Shown here: piece after piece, positions 37,821 through 47,475 of the stretch
How positions within the stretch are numbered: the stretch's first letter is position 1
How the letters are laid out: each line of letters starts with the position of its first letter
Origin: Agaribacter marinus
Lineage (GTDB): Bacteria; Pseudomonadota; Gammaproteobacteria; Enterobacterales; Alteromonadaceae
Direction: 5' to 3'
DNA: 64,000 nucleotides
Assembly: GCF_030160655.1 (NCBI RefSeq)
Contig: NZ_BSOT01000005.1
Span: forward strand, 434,001 to 498,000
Notes under the pieces: model-generated
Seen by the model: the letters and a program-made list of their open reading frames with translations, nothing else
Database searches by the model: none
What the model was told of the DNA's origin: nothing
Position numbers and translations under genes: made by a program

Positions 37821-37834
37821 TGTACACGTTTACA
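37821..37834. promoter_or_regulatory. LacI-type operator upstream of sulfatase-GH2 unit
   Basis: TGTACACGTTTACA differs from the consensus at one position and lies 81 bp before the sulfatase start at 37915. Confidence 0.7.
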
Positions 37835-37914
37835 TTATTTGCTTGGTGTTATATATTGATAACACTTGATGAAACTACGGCTGACTAACAAAATTTATGG
37901 AAGAGGTTTACGCA

Positions 37915-39399
37915 ATGAAAACTATTAATCTGGGGTTTATTTCAATAGTTTGTGGGATGTTAATTGTTGCTACAGCTTGCTCTGACAGCAAGAAATTATC
38001 TGAGCTTGGAGCAAAAAGCGAAAACTCAGTTACAAATGTTATTCCTGAACATAGCGAACCAGTGCGTAAACAGAAAAACATCATTTTTATTCTTGCTGAC
38101 GATATGGGTTATGGTGATCTTGGCGTATATGGGCAAACCAAGATCGAAACACCTAATCTAGATCAATTGGCAAAAGAGGGAATTTTATTCTCTCAATTTT
38201 ATTCAGGTGCAACCGTATGTGCACCGTCAAGATCTGTGTTGATGACAGGTCAACATTTGGGGCATACCCCGATACGAGGGAATGGCAGAGTAGAAATGCC
38301 GCTACTACCCGAAGATGAAACCGTTGCAGAAGTGTTAAAGTCGGCGGGTTACCACACTGGGATCATTGGTAAATGGGGCTTAGGTGATGAAGGGAGTACC
38401 GGATTACCGAACAAGCAAGGTTTTGACTATTTTTATGGATACACTAATCAAGTACACGCGCACAATCATTATCCTGAATGGCTATGGCGTAACGATGAAA
38501 AGGTATATTTAGCCAATAAAACTGAACCTACACCGATTATTTATAGCGACTTTATTGCTGGAGTCACTAAACCCGAAAATAGAAAGGAGTATGCGGGTGA
38601 TTTGTTCTTTGAAGAGTCTGAGGCTTTCATAAAAGACAATGCTGATAAGCCATTTTTCTTGTATTTATCACTTATTCAACCTCACGCAAATAATGAATCC
38701 GATCATTACGATTGGGCTCATGGCATGGAAGTACCAAGTTACGGTATGTATGCAGACAAAGAATGGCCCGATACCGCGAAGGGCTATGCTGCAATGGTTG
38801 ATCATATAGATCAAGGCGTAGGCAGAATTATGTATCAATTGCACGCATTGGGCATCGAGAACGACACAATTGTCATGTTTACATCTGACAACGGGCCGCA
38901 TAGCGAAGGCGGAAATGATCCTGAATTTTTTGACTCCAATGGCCCATTGCGGGGACAAAAACGAGATTTATATGATGGAGGTATCAGAGTGCCTATGATT
39001 GCGTGGGGACCAGGCACCGTAATTAGTAATCACAAAACAGATCATATTGCGTACTTTGGCGATTTTATGGCAACGGCTGCAGATATTGCGGGCGTAAGTA
39101 CACCGAAGAATACAGACAGTATTAGTTTTTTACCCACTATACTGGGCGAAGAAAATCAATCAATACATGAGTTCCTGTATTGGGAGTTTTATGAATGGGG
39201 GTCCGCACAAGCCATAAGGAAGAACAATTATAAAGCTGTACGTAAACCGATGTTTACTGGTCCAATCGAAATTTACGATGTTCAACATGATATTGGCGAA
39301 ACGAATGATCTGGCCGCGCAACGACCTGACCTTGTCGCCGCTTTTGAGAAGTCGTTTACGGAAGCGCATGTATCAAACCCTAAGTGGTCAATTAAGTAG
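37915..39399 (+). CDS. S1-family sulfatase, putative lipoprotein
   Basis: The 494-aa enzyme should remove a sulfate ester from a sugar. The start is the ATG at 37915 because GAAGAGG (37900-37906) precedes it; an ATG at 37897 is in frame but overlaps that site. The signal peptide ends in a lipobox-like VATAC. The formylglycine motif is canonical, VCAPSRSVLMTG, with Cys102. DDMGYGDLG binds calcium and MFTSDNGPH supplies further ligands. The usual GKWHLG reads GKWGLG. It is similar to N-acetylgalactosamine-6-sulfatase-type proteins. The GH2 gene follows after 9 nt. Confidence 0.92.
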   Translation: MKTINLGFISIVCGMLIVATACSDSKKLSELGAKSENSVTNVIPEHSEPVRKQKNIIFILADDMGYGDLGVYGQTKIETPNLDQLAKEGILFSQFYSGATVCAPSRSVLMTGQHLGHTPIRGNGRVEMPLLPEDETVAEVLKSAGYHTGIIGKWGLGDEGSTGLPNKQGFDYFYGYTNQVHAHNHYPEWLWRNDEKVYLANKTEPTPIIYSDFIAGVTKPENRKEYAGDLFFEESEAFIKDNADKPFFLYLSLIQPHANNESDHYDWAHGMEVPSYGMYADKEWPDTAKGYAAMVDHIDQGVGRIMYQLHALGIENDTIVMFTSDNGPHSEGGNDPEFFDSNGPLRGQKRDLYDGGIRVPMIAWGPGTVISNHKTDHIAYFGDFMATAADIAGVSTPKNTDSISFLPTILGEENQSIHEFLYWEFYEWGSAQAIRKNNYKAVRKPMFTGPIEIYDVQHDIGETNDLAAQRPDLVAAFEKSFTEAHVSNPKWSIK

Positions 39400-39408
39400 G
39401 GCTTTATC

Positions 39409-41964
39409 ATGAAAAACTCTCTATGCCTTATATTGTTACTTTTAGCTACTGCGTGCACGAGCGCAGATACTCATACTCAAATAAGTGGTGGTAACGAAAA
39501 ACAACAAACGTTTGCGTTTGAACGAAACATTCCTTTCGACTTCGATTGGCAATTTCACCTTGGTGATGTTTCCGCTGCTAAAGGCGCATATTTTGATGAT
39601 AAAGCGTGGCAAACGGTCGACTTACCGCATGATTACAGTATTACCGGCGAGTACTCGCAAGCACACCCCGCTGGGTGGCGCGGTGGGTTTTTACCTACCG
39701 GGGTTGCGTGGTATCGAAAGAACCTTGAAATCCCAAGTGAGTGGAAAAACAAGCGAATAATTCTGCGTTTTGATGGTGTTTACCTTAACTCAGACGTGTG
39801 GGTCAACGGACAACATGTCGGTCATCGTCCAAATGGCTATGTGAGTTTTTCGTATGACATAACTAAATACTTAAAAGGTGTTTGGGGTAAACCCTTTGAT
39901 TCAGCGCAAATTGCAGTGCGAGTTGATCACGAGCAAGCGCCAACCGGTCGCTGGTACACAGGCTCTGGAATATATCGCCACGTATGGTTAGATATTGTTG
40001 ACCAAACATTCGTGCCTAAAGACGGCGTATTTGCCCGTACGGGCGAGGTCGACTTTGATAGTCAACAAGCGCAAGTCTTAGTAGACACGGAAGTTCATGG
40101 AGCCAAAGGTCAAGGACCTTTTCGTGTGCAGCAAAAGTTGTTTGACGCTGACGGTAAGTTAGTTGCCAATGCGTCTACCTTAGTCAATGAATCAAGTGAA
40201 GACGTCGCGCTGGACAAAACAGTGTTGAATGTGCGAGACGCAAAACTTTGGTCAACGACCGACCCATATTTATATTCGCTGCATACAGAGATTTTTAAGG
40301 GCGAACAACGCACTGATCTTAAAAAAACGCGCGTAGGAATTCGCACGATTGATTACACAGTAGACAAAGGCTTTTTACTTAATAATGAACCGTTGGAATT
40401 AGAAGGCATGTCTTTTCATCATGATGGCGGACCGGTTGGTGCTGCGGTGCCAGATGACATGTGGCGCAGGCGTTTAATGCAGCTAAAAGAGATGGGAATG
40501 AACTCTCTTCGTCCAGCACATACGCCGTTTGCGCCCATCTTTTACGATTTAGCGGATGAAATGGGATTCTTGGTCATGAACGAAGCGTTCGATGGTTGGG
40601 AAACCGAAAAAGCAGATTACGATTATGGGTTGTTTTTTGAACAATGGTGGCAAATTGATCTTGAGGCCATTATTAAACGAGACAGGAGTCACCCAAGCAT
40701 AATAATGTGGAGCATTGGCAACGAGGTGATTCGCAAGACATCAGAAACTCAGGAAGAGCTGGTGAAATTTGTAAAAGCACTAGATGACACACGGCCAATA
40801 ACACAAGGTCGAGGCTATATGCTGGGCTACGATGATATTGCCGGTTTTAACGGGCATGGAGAGTTTAAGGGGTTTTTAGAGGAATATCATGAAAAATACC
40901 CTAAGCGCACGATGGTCGGAACTGAAATTACGCATACCCTACAAACACGCGGTGTTTACAGAACGAAAACGGCCTACCGAACACGTGACAACCCTGCGCC
41001 TTGGGAAAAAGATGACCCTATAGGTAAGTGGAATAAAATTAAAGACAAGGTGTTTTTGGTTCCCGATTTGAGTGAACAAGAAGTGTTTCCAGAAGCAAGC
41101 AAGTTTTATGATTCGTCATACGACAATGCAATTGTGCGGATGAATATTCGTGATGAAATTAAGTTGTCTAAAAAGCTACCTTATTTGTTAGGGACGTATC
41201 GTTGGACGGCATTTGACTATTTAGGTGAGTCTTTTGGTTGGCCGGCGCGTACGGCAAACTTTGGGATCATTGATTTAGCTGGTTTTGAAAAGGATGGGTA
41301 TTATTTGTATCAAAGCCAGTGGTCAGACAAACCAATGGTACACGTGCTGCCGCATTGGACGCATCCTGGCAAGGAAGGGGTAGAGATCCCCATGGTTGTA
41401 TACACTAACTTAGATGAAGCCGAGATGTTTTTAAATGGAACGTCACTTGGTACTAAGGCGATGACAGATGATATGCAAATTGTTTGGCAAGTACCCTATA
41501 CGCCCGGCGAGATTGAAGTAGTTGCCAGATCAAAGGCAACAGAATTACGAAAAGTTATACGTACCTCCGGCAAACCTAGTAGTGTGAATTTCTTCGCTGA
41601 CAAGTCGACGATACAAGCGAATAAACGTGATGTTGTGCATGTTGCTGTAGATGTCATTGATAAGCACGGTGTTATGGTACCAAATGCTGATAGCCTGTTG
41701 AGTTTTTCATTAGAAGGCCCAGGAAAAATTATTGGTATCGAAAATGGCGATATTCTTGACCATAGCCATCATGTTGCACCAGAGAGGAGGGCTTTTAACG
41801 GTAAAGTTATGGTGTTGATTCAGGCGACAGATGAAGAAGGTGATATTCGCTTGTCGGCGACCAGTGACGGACTTGTTTCTAAGGCGATGATTATTCATAG
41901 CGTAAAGAACACTGCGCCAGCTACCTTAGATAATAGCAAACCTAAATTGATTGCTAATCATTAG
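39409..41964 (+). CDS. GH2 beta-galactosidase-like enzyme (DUF4982 type), lipoprotein
   Basis: The 851-aa enzyme has a lipoprotein signal (LLLATAC), a sugar-binding N-terminal domain with WYRKNLEIPSEW, GRWYTGSGIYRHVWLD, and a TIM barrel. The acid/base is Glu439 (MWSIGNEV) and the likely nucleophile Glu506 (MVGTEITHT). C-terminal beta domains follow (about 620-840; EVVARSKATELRK). Members act on beta-galactosides or beta-glucuronides; the neighbours favour galactoside. It is translationally close to the upstream sulfatase, so it may act once sulfate has been removed. Confidence 0.9.
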   Translation: MKNSLCLILLLLATACTSADTHTQISGGNEKQQTFAFERNIPFDFDWQFHLGDVSAAKGAYFDDKAWQTVDLPHDYSITGEYSQAHPAGWRGGFLPTGVAWYRKNLEIPSEWKNKRIILRFDGVYLNSDVWVNGQHVGHRPNGYVSFSYDITKYLKGVWGKPFDSAQIAVRVDHEQAPTGRWYTGSGIYRHVWLDIVDQTFVPKDGVFARTGEVDFDSQQAQVLVDTEVHGAKGQGPFRVQQKLFDADGKLVANASTLVNESSEDVALDKTVLNVRDAKLWSTTDPYLYSLHTEIFKGEQRTDLKKTRVGIRTIDYTVDKGFLLNNEPLELEGMSFHHDGGPVGAAVPDDMWRRRLMQLKEMGMNSLRPAHTPFAPIFYDLADEMGFLVMNEAFDGWETEKADYDYGLFFEQWWQIDLEAIIKRDRSHPSIIMWSIGNEVIRKTSETQEELVKFVKALDDTRPITQGRGYMLGYDDIAGFNGHGEFKGFLEEYHEKYPKRTMVGTEITHTLQTRGVYRTKTAYRTRDNPAPWEKDDPIGKWNKIKDKVFLVPDLSEQEVFPEASKFYDSSYDNAIVRMNIRDEIKLSKKLPYLLGTYRWTAFDYLGESFGWPARTANFGIIDLAGFEKDGYYLYQSQWSDKPMVHVLPHWTHPGKEGVEIPMVVYTNLDEAEMFLNGTSLGTKAMTDDMQIVWQVPYTPGEIEVVARSKATELRKVIRTSGKPSSVNFFADKSTIQANKRDVVHVAVDVIDKHGVMVPNADSLLSFSLEGPGKIIGIENGDILDHSHHVAPERRAFNGKVMVLIQATDEEGDIRLSATSDGLVSKAMIIHSVKNTAPATLDNSKPKLIANH

Positions 41965-42043
41965 TCGTCGTTGCTCAACAGAGTAGCGGCGTTAATCAGA
42001 ATAGAACGTGCGTTTTAGTGTAGTCAAGAGTGGACGGTACAGG

Positions 42044-42087
42044 TCAAGGGTGAGTTGGCTTTACCGTTTACTCTTGCCCTTGATTTT
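42044..42087 (+). terminator. Terminator-like hairpin after sulfatase-GH2 unit
   Basis: An imperfect stem TCAAGGGTGAGT/ACTCTTGCCCTTGA (42044-42055 and 42070-42083) is followed by TTTT. The rest of the 304-bp gap 41965-42268 shows no gene and no LacI-type site. Confidence 0.55.
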
Positions 42088-42268
42088 AGTTGTGTCACGT
42101 AAATTTTTCGGGGGCAACGTTTGATGCTGTATTAGATTAAAACTTGTATGTGCGCGTAGCGATTAAAGCTGTTAACATTTAATTAACGGTCTAAGTTCGG
42201 TGAGTGAAGGAACCTCTTGAGAGGCTAGTGCTTAGTTGATTGATGCCGAAGAAAGATAAAGGAAATTT

Positions 42269-44236
42269 GTGAAGAAAGTCAATTGTGAAAATTCTATGTA
42301 TTTTCTGAGTAAGGTATTGTTTCAGTCACTTCTGCTAATGTTGTGTTGCTTTTCTGCATTTGTAATAGCGAAAGACAATGTCGTTGATGGTAGTTCGAAT
42401 CAGGTGCGTCCCAATTTTGTTTGGTTGGTGTCTGAGGATAACAATCGTGATTACATGCGTTTGTATAAAGAAGGTGGAGCAAGGATGCCAAATGTAGAAC
42501 AATTGGCAGCGAATGGGCTTGTCTTTAATCAAGCATTCTCTAACTCCCCTGTATGTTCAACGGCCCGTACAACCCTCGCTTTAGGACTTTATCCTACTAT
42601 GTTAGGTATGGGCTACCATCGACCTTATCAAACTGTTCCCCTGCCCGAAGGCGTTAAACCAATCAGTCAATGGATGACAGAGGCTGGCTACTACACTAGC
42701 AACAATGTAAAGGAAGATTATAACTTCGTAGAGCCAGATGGGCATTGGCATCGTTCTGCGGTGGGAGCAGATTGGCGTGGAAGAAAGGCAGAACAAGCCT
42801 TTTTTCATATGCAAAGCTGGAATACAACGCATGAACATAAACTGCATTTTCCGGTAACTGATGTCGGTAAGGTGGATACAAAATATGCCAGCGAAGATAT
42901 GAAAGTTGCGCCAATTTACCCGAATACCAAAACGTTTAGATATACCAAAGCTCGTTACCTTGAACAGCATGAAAAAATTGATGCGCAGATTGGTGAGGTA
43001 ATTGAAAAATTAAGAGACGATGGGGTACTAGAAGATACGTTTATTATGTATTTTGGTGATCATGGTGGCGTGTTACCGGGCACTAAAGGGTACATCAACG
43101 AACGAGGGCTTGCCGTTCCGTTGGTAGTGAGAGTGCCAAAGCACTTTGAACATCTAGTTCACAACGACTTTAGGGGAGGTAAAGGCCTACGGGTTGATGG
43201 TGTTGTTAGTTTTATCGATTTTGCGCCGACCTTATTACAACTGGCAGGCATAGATGCCGCTCAAAAACATATTGGTAAGCCATTTTTAGGCGATTCTATT
43301 TCCTTAGCTGCACTAAATAATAGAAATGAAACCTATGGTTTTGCCGACAGATTTGACGAAAAGTATGACATGGTTCGTAGTATCCGATTGGGACCATACA
43401 AATATGTCCGGCACTTTTTACCGTTTAATCCAGATGGACTTTATGCGCGTTATCGTTATAAACAGGCAGCATTTAACGAATGGTACGATATGTTTAAGCG
43501 GGGAAAGCTAAATGATGAACAATCGTCTTTTTTTAAAGTGAAGTCGGCAGAAGCTTTATACGACCTTGTGAACGACCCCTACGAAACCAATAATTTGGCG
43601 GATGACAGGGCGTATGCGAAAGAATTGATTACACTGCGTACAAAATTACATGAAAAATTGGCATCTTTACCTGATTTAGCCGTGCTTCCGGAAAAAGTGT
43701 TAATGGAAAATGTCGCGCAAATAGATTTTTCATATGCGCGTGAACAACAACCCTTGATCTCAGCGTTATTAGATATTGCACAATGGCAGCTACTGCCGTG
43801 GTCAGAGGTTGAGCATAAAATTAAACTCACGTTAGTGTCTGATAAACCTTGGCATCGTTATTGGGCGCTAAATGTTGCCTTGAGCTTTGGTAAGCAGGCT
43901 AAATCCATTTTGCCTTTAGCTAACTCTATCAGTCGGTTTGATTCAGAGCGCCTAAATCGTGGCCGAGCCCTACAATTACTGTCGGTGTTTGGTCAAGGTG
44001 ATGTATCTGCACAATTTGAACGAATACTCGCAGCTGACAACAACACTATCGAAGACGTCTATTTGCTAAACATGGCAACGCAGATGAAACAAGTGCGTGG
44101 AATACCATTTGACCTCAGCATGAAGCCCAGTTGGCAGCAACCGCCAGCCGATATGAAAGACAAAGACCGGAAGTGGCGCTTAGAGAGTGTTCACAATTGG
44201 TTAGTCGACCGCATTGCATATCTTACGTCTAATTAA
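42269..44236 (+). CDS. S1-type sulfatase with CSTAR motif and C-terminal helical extension
   Basis: The 655-aa protein has a signal peptide ending near AFVIA, then PNFVWLVSEDNNRDYM (metal-site start) and YFGDHGGVLPG. The formylglycine position is Cys96 in SNSPVCSTARTTLALG, where the motif is C-S-T-A-R instead of C-x-P/A-x-R. Residues about 500-650 form a helical, HEAT-like extension after the sulfatase domain. The gene at 53089 encodes a close paralogue with the same motif. The start is GTG, with AAAGGA upstream. The substrate is unknown; sulfated galactan is inferred from the locus. Confidence 0.85.
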   Translation: MKKVNCENSMYFLSKVLFQSLLLMLCCFSAFVIAKDNVVDGSSNQVRPNFVWLVSEDNNRDYMRLYKEGGARMPNVEQLAANGLVFNQAFSNSPVCSTARTTLALGLYPTMLGMGYHRPYQTVPLPEGVKPISQWMTEAGYYTSNNVKEDYNFVEPDGHWHRSAVGADWRGRKAEQAFFHMQSWNTTHEHKLHFPVTDVGKVDTKYASEDMKVAPIYPNTKTFRYTKARYLEQHEKIDAQIGEVIEKLRDDGVLEDTFIMYFGDHGGVLPGTKGYINERGLAVPLVVRVPKHFEHLVHNDFRGGKGLRVDGVVSFIDFAPTLLQLAGIDAAQKHIGKPFLGDSISLAALNNRNETYGFADRFDEKYDMVRSIRLGPYKYVRHFLPFNPDGLYARYRYKQAAFNEWYDMFKRGKLNDEQSSFFKVKSAEALYDLVNDPYETNNLADDRAYAKELITLRTKLHEKLASLPDLAVLPEKVLMENVAQIDFSYAREQQPLISALLDIAQWQLLPWSEVEHKIKLTLVSDKPWHRYWALNVALSFGKQAKSILPLANSISRFDSERLNRGRALQLLSVFGQGDVSAQFERILAADNNTIEDVYLLNMATQMKQVRGIPFDLSMKPSWQQPPADMKDKDRKWRLESVHNWLVDRIAYLTSN

Positions 44237-44264
44237 AGAAGTATGACAAATATCTTCACGTTTA

Positions 44265-45272
44265 TTATTGAGCAAGGCTAACAACAATCTTACCTTGTTG
44301 TTTATTCGACTCCATATAGGCGTGAGCAGCGTGTATTTGCTCGAAGTCGAACACTTTATCAATCACTGGGCACAACTTTCCTGACGTGAAGAGTGGCATG
44401 AGTTTATCACTTGCTTGTCTTAGTCGTTCTTCATGTTTAGTTATTTCAAATAGGGTATAACCTTTAATGACTAACCCTTTTGCCAACGCTGTAAAAAGCG
44501 GGTAGGGTGTTGCATGGCTGTCAAGTGCGCCATATTCAATGATCACTGCTTTAGGTGCACATGCGTCAGCTAGTTGCGCTAGTAGTGGCCCACCAACCGG
44601 GTCAAATATAAGATTAGCCCCTTTGTTATGAGTTACCTTATTCACTTCGTCTACTAAATTTTGTTCATTAGTAGCAATAACGTGATCCGCACCCTGGGCT
44701 AACAAGAATGCATGTTTTGAAGTGTCTCTGCTTGTGGCTATGACTGTTGCGCCTAACGCTTTCGCAAGTTGTATTGCGGCAACACCTACACTGCTGCTGG
44801 CGGCAGTGATTATGATGCTTTGACCATGCGTAAGCTTTCCATAGGTAACCAAAGCACCGTAGGCGGTAATGTAAGACATCCAAATAGCTGCACCTTGAAT
44901 ATGATTAAATTGCGGCGGTTGTGCAATGATGGCAGCTTCAGGTACCAACGCATATTCGCCATAAACACCATACTGTCCCATTGAAAAGGCGGGAATTGTA
45001 TTTACCATATCCCCTATTTTGTAGTGGGATACACGCTCGCCTATATCTTCAATAGTACCGGCAGCTTCATAGCCCAATGTTGATGGAAATACTGGTTGTT
45101 CAATGTATTGAGCTTCTCTAAACATTACTTCTGCGCGGTTTATGCCGATAGCGTTAACTTTAATGAGTACTTCGTTTCCTGTTGGTCTCGGCATACTTAA
45201 GGTATCGTATTGCAGTACGTCTTTGCTGCCTGCCTTGTGAAAACGAATTGCGTTGTAGGTGTTTTTTTTCAT
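44265..45272 (-). CDS. Zinc-independent MDR quinone/alkene oxidoreductase
   Basis: The 335-aa medium-chain dehydrogenase/reductase has MPRPTGNEVLIKVNAIGINR, TLGYEAAGTIEDIGERV, and the NADPH-binding ITAASSSVGVAAIQLAKALGA. The structural zinc cysteines are missing, which fits the quinone oxidoreductase group. The gene converges with the CSTAR sulfatase gene, and a DUF1330 gene lies 8 nt upstream on the same strand. A LysR gene diverges from that pair. Detoxification of reactive carbonyls or quinones is a fair guess. Confidence 0.88.
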   Translation of the reverse strand: MKKNTYNAIRFHKAGSKDVLQYDTLSMPRPTGNEVLIKVNAIGINRAEVMFREAQYIEQPVFPSTLGYEAAGTIEDIGERVSHYKIGDMVNTIPAFSMGQYGVYGEYALVPEAAIIAQPPQFNHIQGAAIWMSYITAYGALVTYGKLTHGQSIIITAASSSVGVAAIQLAKALGATVIATSRDTSKHAFLLAQGADHVIATNEQNLVDEVNKVTHNKGANLIFDPVGGPLLAQLADACAPKAVIIEYGALDSHATPYPLFTALAKGLVIKGYTLFEITKHEERLRQASDKLMPLFTSGKLCPVIDKVFDFEQIHAAHAYMESNKQQGKIVVSLAQ

Positions 45273-45280
45273 ACGGTAAA

Positions 45281-45559
45281 TTATCCTAATAAGTGAAATT
45301 GACTATTCATCGCTTGGTCTCGAATAGCGATGATGCCTTGATAATCGTGGCTGTTATACCAAGCCTCGGCGCTCCCCTTGTCTGGAAACTGAATAATTAC
45401 TTTGGTGGTAAAGTCGTTACCGCCGTGCAATACCGTAATGGGAGATTTGGCAATAAATTCGCCTTTATATTCGGCGATGCTTTTTGCTGCAAGCGCGCTG
45501 TATTGAGCCAGCTTCTCGGCGTCATTTACGTTTAAATCAACGACAACATATGCGGTCAT
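45281..45559 (-). CDS. DUF1330 family protein
   Basis: The 92-aa protein has YVVVDLNVNDAEKLAQYSAL and VIIQFPDKGSAEAWYNSHDYQGI, clear DUF1330 signatures (a dimeric alpha-beta fold). It has no signal peptide, unlike the tandem DUF1330-like protein at 9582. It is co-directional with the MDR oxidoreductase gene and diverges from a LysR gene. The function is unknown. Confidence 0.85.
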   Translation of the reverse strand: MTAYVVVDLNVNDAEKLAQYSALAAKSIAEYKGEFIAKSPITVLHGGNDFTTKVIIQFPDKGSAEAWYNSHDYQGIIAIRDQAMNSQFHLLG

Positions 45560-45653
45560 ATTTTTTCCTTAATGCAATTTCAATGGAATGAAAAGCATAA
45601 ATTAGGGAGTTAATGTGTACAATAGATTTAAAATTAACTAATTGTTTTGTTTT

Positions 45654-46562
45654 ATGCACAATATAAAGTTGCTCCCTTCCTTGTTAATATTTGTTGATGT
45701 AGCAAGGTGTCGTTCATTCACAAAAGCCGCAGAGCTGAACCATCTCAGTAAGTCAGCGGTCAGTCAGCACATTAAACGCTTGGAGTTGCATATTGGTCGA
45801 CAGTTACTATCTAGGCATACTCGCGGTATGCTATTGACCGATATTGGGGAAAGCTTGTTGCGCCAATGCGAATTATTAAAGTCACAGGTAGATGGCGCCC
45901 TCGACACGCTCGATTCAAGTAAAAACACCCCCTCTGGTGATTTTTCTATCACTATCCCAAATTCATTAGAAAAAAACATTGTGATGCCTGCACTAACGCA
46001 GTTGTGTGCTGAATATCCTCTTATAGAACCACGTTTGATTGTGACAGACGAGCCGCTAGATCTAGTTGGGAACAAACTCGATGTAAGTATTTATGGTGGC
46101 GATTTAAAGGACTCTAACTATAGAGCATTGCCTATAGGCTCAGCGACGGAAGTATTTTGCGCTGCCCCTAGCTATTTGGCGAACAAACCATCAATAAACA
46201 GTATCGCTGAGCTTAAGGCGCATAAATTTGTGTGTACGTCGTGGCAAAGTAATCATTTTACCTTATACAAAGACAAGGATTATGAAGATAAATTGACGAC
46301 GCAATTACGCTTATCGTTTCAGACAAATACTTTGTCTAGCGCGATAGAGTTTGTTTGCCGTGGGATTGGCTTGGCGTTATTGCCTAAGTTTTCACTGCAA
46401 GACGAAATACTCAATAACCGCTTGAGTATCGTTTTACCCCACTATACTGGCAGGGAGTGGCCATTTCATTTGGTGCATCGTTTCCAAGGAGATAAGCCTG
46501 TGCATGTGTCTCGCTTTTATCAGCTGGTCAAACATTATTTTAATCGAGCGTTGAACCATTGA
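45654..46562 (+). CDS. LysR-family transcriptional regulator
   Basis: The 302-aa protein starts MHNIKLLPSLLIFVDVAR and has the winged helix-turn-helix FTKAAELNHLSKSAVSQHIKRLE. The C-terminal substrate-binding domain shows SGDFSITIPNSLE and FVCRGIGLALLPKFSL. The ATG at 45654 is preferred over the TTG at 45642 since the family starts close to this HTH. It diverges from the DUF1330-oxidoreductase pair by about 95 bp, so it is the likely regulator of that pair. Confidence 0.9.
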   Translation: MHNIKLLPSLLIFVDVARCRSFTKAAELNHLSKSAVSQHIKRLELHIGRQLLSRHTRGMLLTDIGESLLRQCELLKSQVDGALDTLDSSKNTPSGDFSITIPNSLEKNIVMPALTQLCAEYPLIEPRLIVTDEPLDLVGNKLDVSIYGGDLKDSNYRALPIGSATEVFCAAPSYLANKPSINSIAELKAHKFVCTSWQSNHFTLYKDKDYEDKLTTQLRLSFQTNTLSSAIEFVCRGIGLALLPKFSLQDEILNNRLSIVLPHYTGREWPFHLVHRFQGDKPVHVSRFYQLVKHYFNRALNH

Positions 46563-46736
46563 TACTTAAAGCTTTCCTCGTAACTGGTTAGTTGAGAATC
46601 GCTATTTATCCGTATTTATTTATTTATCCGCGCTAGGTGTTATCCACGCTAAGTGTCCACGCCTATGAGGAAAGACAGAACAGATGTACGCACCTGTCTT
46701 AACAGACGCTTTTTGTGTCGCGTACCGTTAATGTTC

Positions 46737-46767
46737 TTTATAGCGTTAGGTAAATTAACGCTATAAA
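46737..46767. promoter_or_regulatory. 12-bp inverted repeat upstream of DUF2306 gene
   Basis: TTTATAGCGTTA/TAACGCTATAAA (46737-46748 and 46756-46767, 7-nt spacer) is perfect. It lies 33 bp before the gene at 46801 and 174 bp after the LysR gene. With no T-run it looks more like an operator than a terminator. Confidence 0.45.
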
Positions 46768-46800
46768 CGCTACGACAATTTGAGAATTAAGGACATTAGC

Positions 46801-47475
46801 ATGACTGAGTTGCCGATTATCGCCAAGTTACATTTGTACGCAGGTCTTATTACTATGGCGGCAGGATTTATCGCCATTCTTGCACCAAAGGGAAAGTTTA
46901 TTCATAGATGGATAGGTAGAATCTTCCTCTTTACAATGGGAGCCTTGTGCCTCAGTGGTTTTTACTTGAGTATTACACGTTCATTACAGCTGACGTTTTT
47001 TCTTGCGTTTTTTTCCGCTTACCTATTATTCACGGGCTGGTATACGATGGCTCGACGGTCTTCTGAAGCTAACCTTATCGACAAAATAGGTTTTGCGCTT
47101 GTCACTTTCGGTGTTTTATTGTCCGGCGGCATAGCCACTGCGGGCATCGTTTATGACCTGCCTAGCCCTGCCACAGAGCCGCCTTATCAAGGCTACTATG
47201 TTTTTACTGGATTTGCGTTAATCTTGGCTGTCGGTGATTATCTGTATATATGGAAAAATAACGGCACGCGTGTTTCAAAGTTGATACGCCACTTATGGCG
47301 AATGATGTTCTCTTTGCTCATTGCCACATTCATCTTTGTCGGCGGAAATACGCATGTTCTTCCAGAGGCATTGCGCAAAGATTGGATACTATCAATGCCA
47401 GTGATTGCCATTATTATCGCAATGGTTTTTTGGGTATTTCGTGTTAAAAAATCCAGACAATCATTTACGCGTTAA
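46801..47475 (+). CDS. DUF2306-like multi-pass membrane protein
   Basis: The 224-aa protein has about six to seven transmembrane helices and conserved-looking HRWIGRIFLF and HLWRMMFSL segments, as in DUF2306 membrane proteins. The start is the ATG at 46801 because AAGGA lies upstream; an in-frame TTG is at 46780. Its stop codon shares bases with the stop of the convergent sulfatase (overlap 47472-47475). The function is unknown. Confidence 0.7.
   Translation: MTELPIIAKLHLYAGLITMAAGFIAILAPKGKFIHRWIGRIFLFTMGALCLSGFYLSITRSLQLTFFLAFFSAYLLFTGWYTMARRSSEANLIDKIGFALVTFGVLLSGGIATAGIVYDLPSPATEPPYQGYYVFTGFALILAVGDYLYIWKNNGTRVSKLIRHLWRMMFSLLIATFIFVGGNTHVLPEALRKDWILSMPVIAIIIAMVFWVFRVKKSRQSFTR

Noticed and set aside
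41710-41898. Minus-strand frames within PUL genes
   Set aside because: They lie inside well-supported GH2, sulfatase or receptor genes and show no signal of their own; others like it were treated the same way.
42171-42186. GTTAA/TTAAC repeat upstream of the CSTAR sulfatase as another LacI site
   Set aside because: It lacks the central ACGT core and the TGTAAA/TTTACA arms shared by the eight accepted sites.
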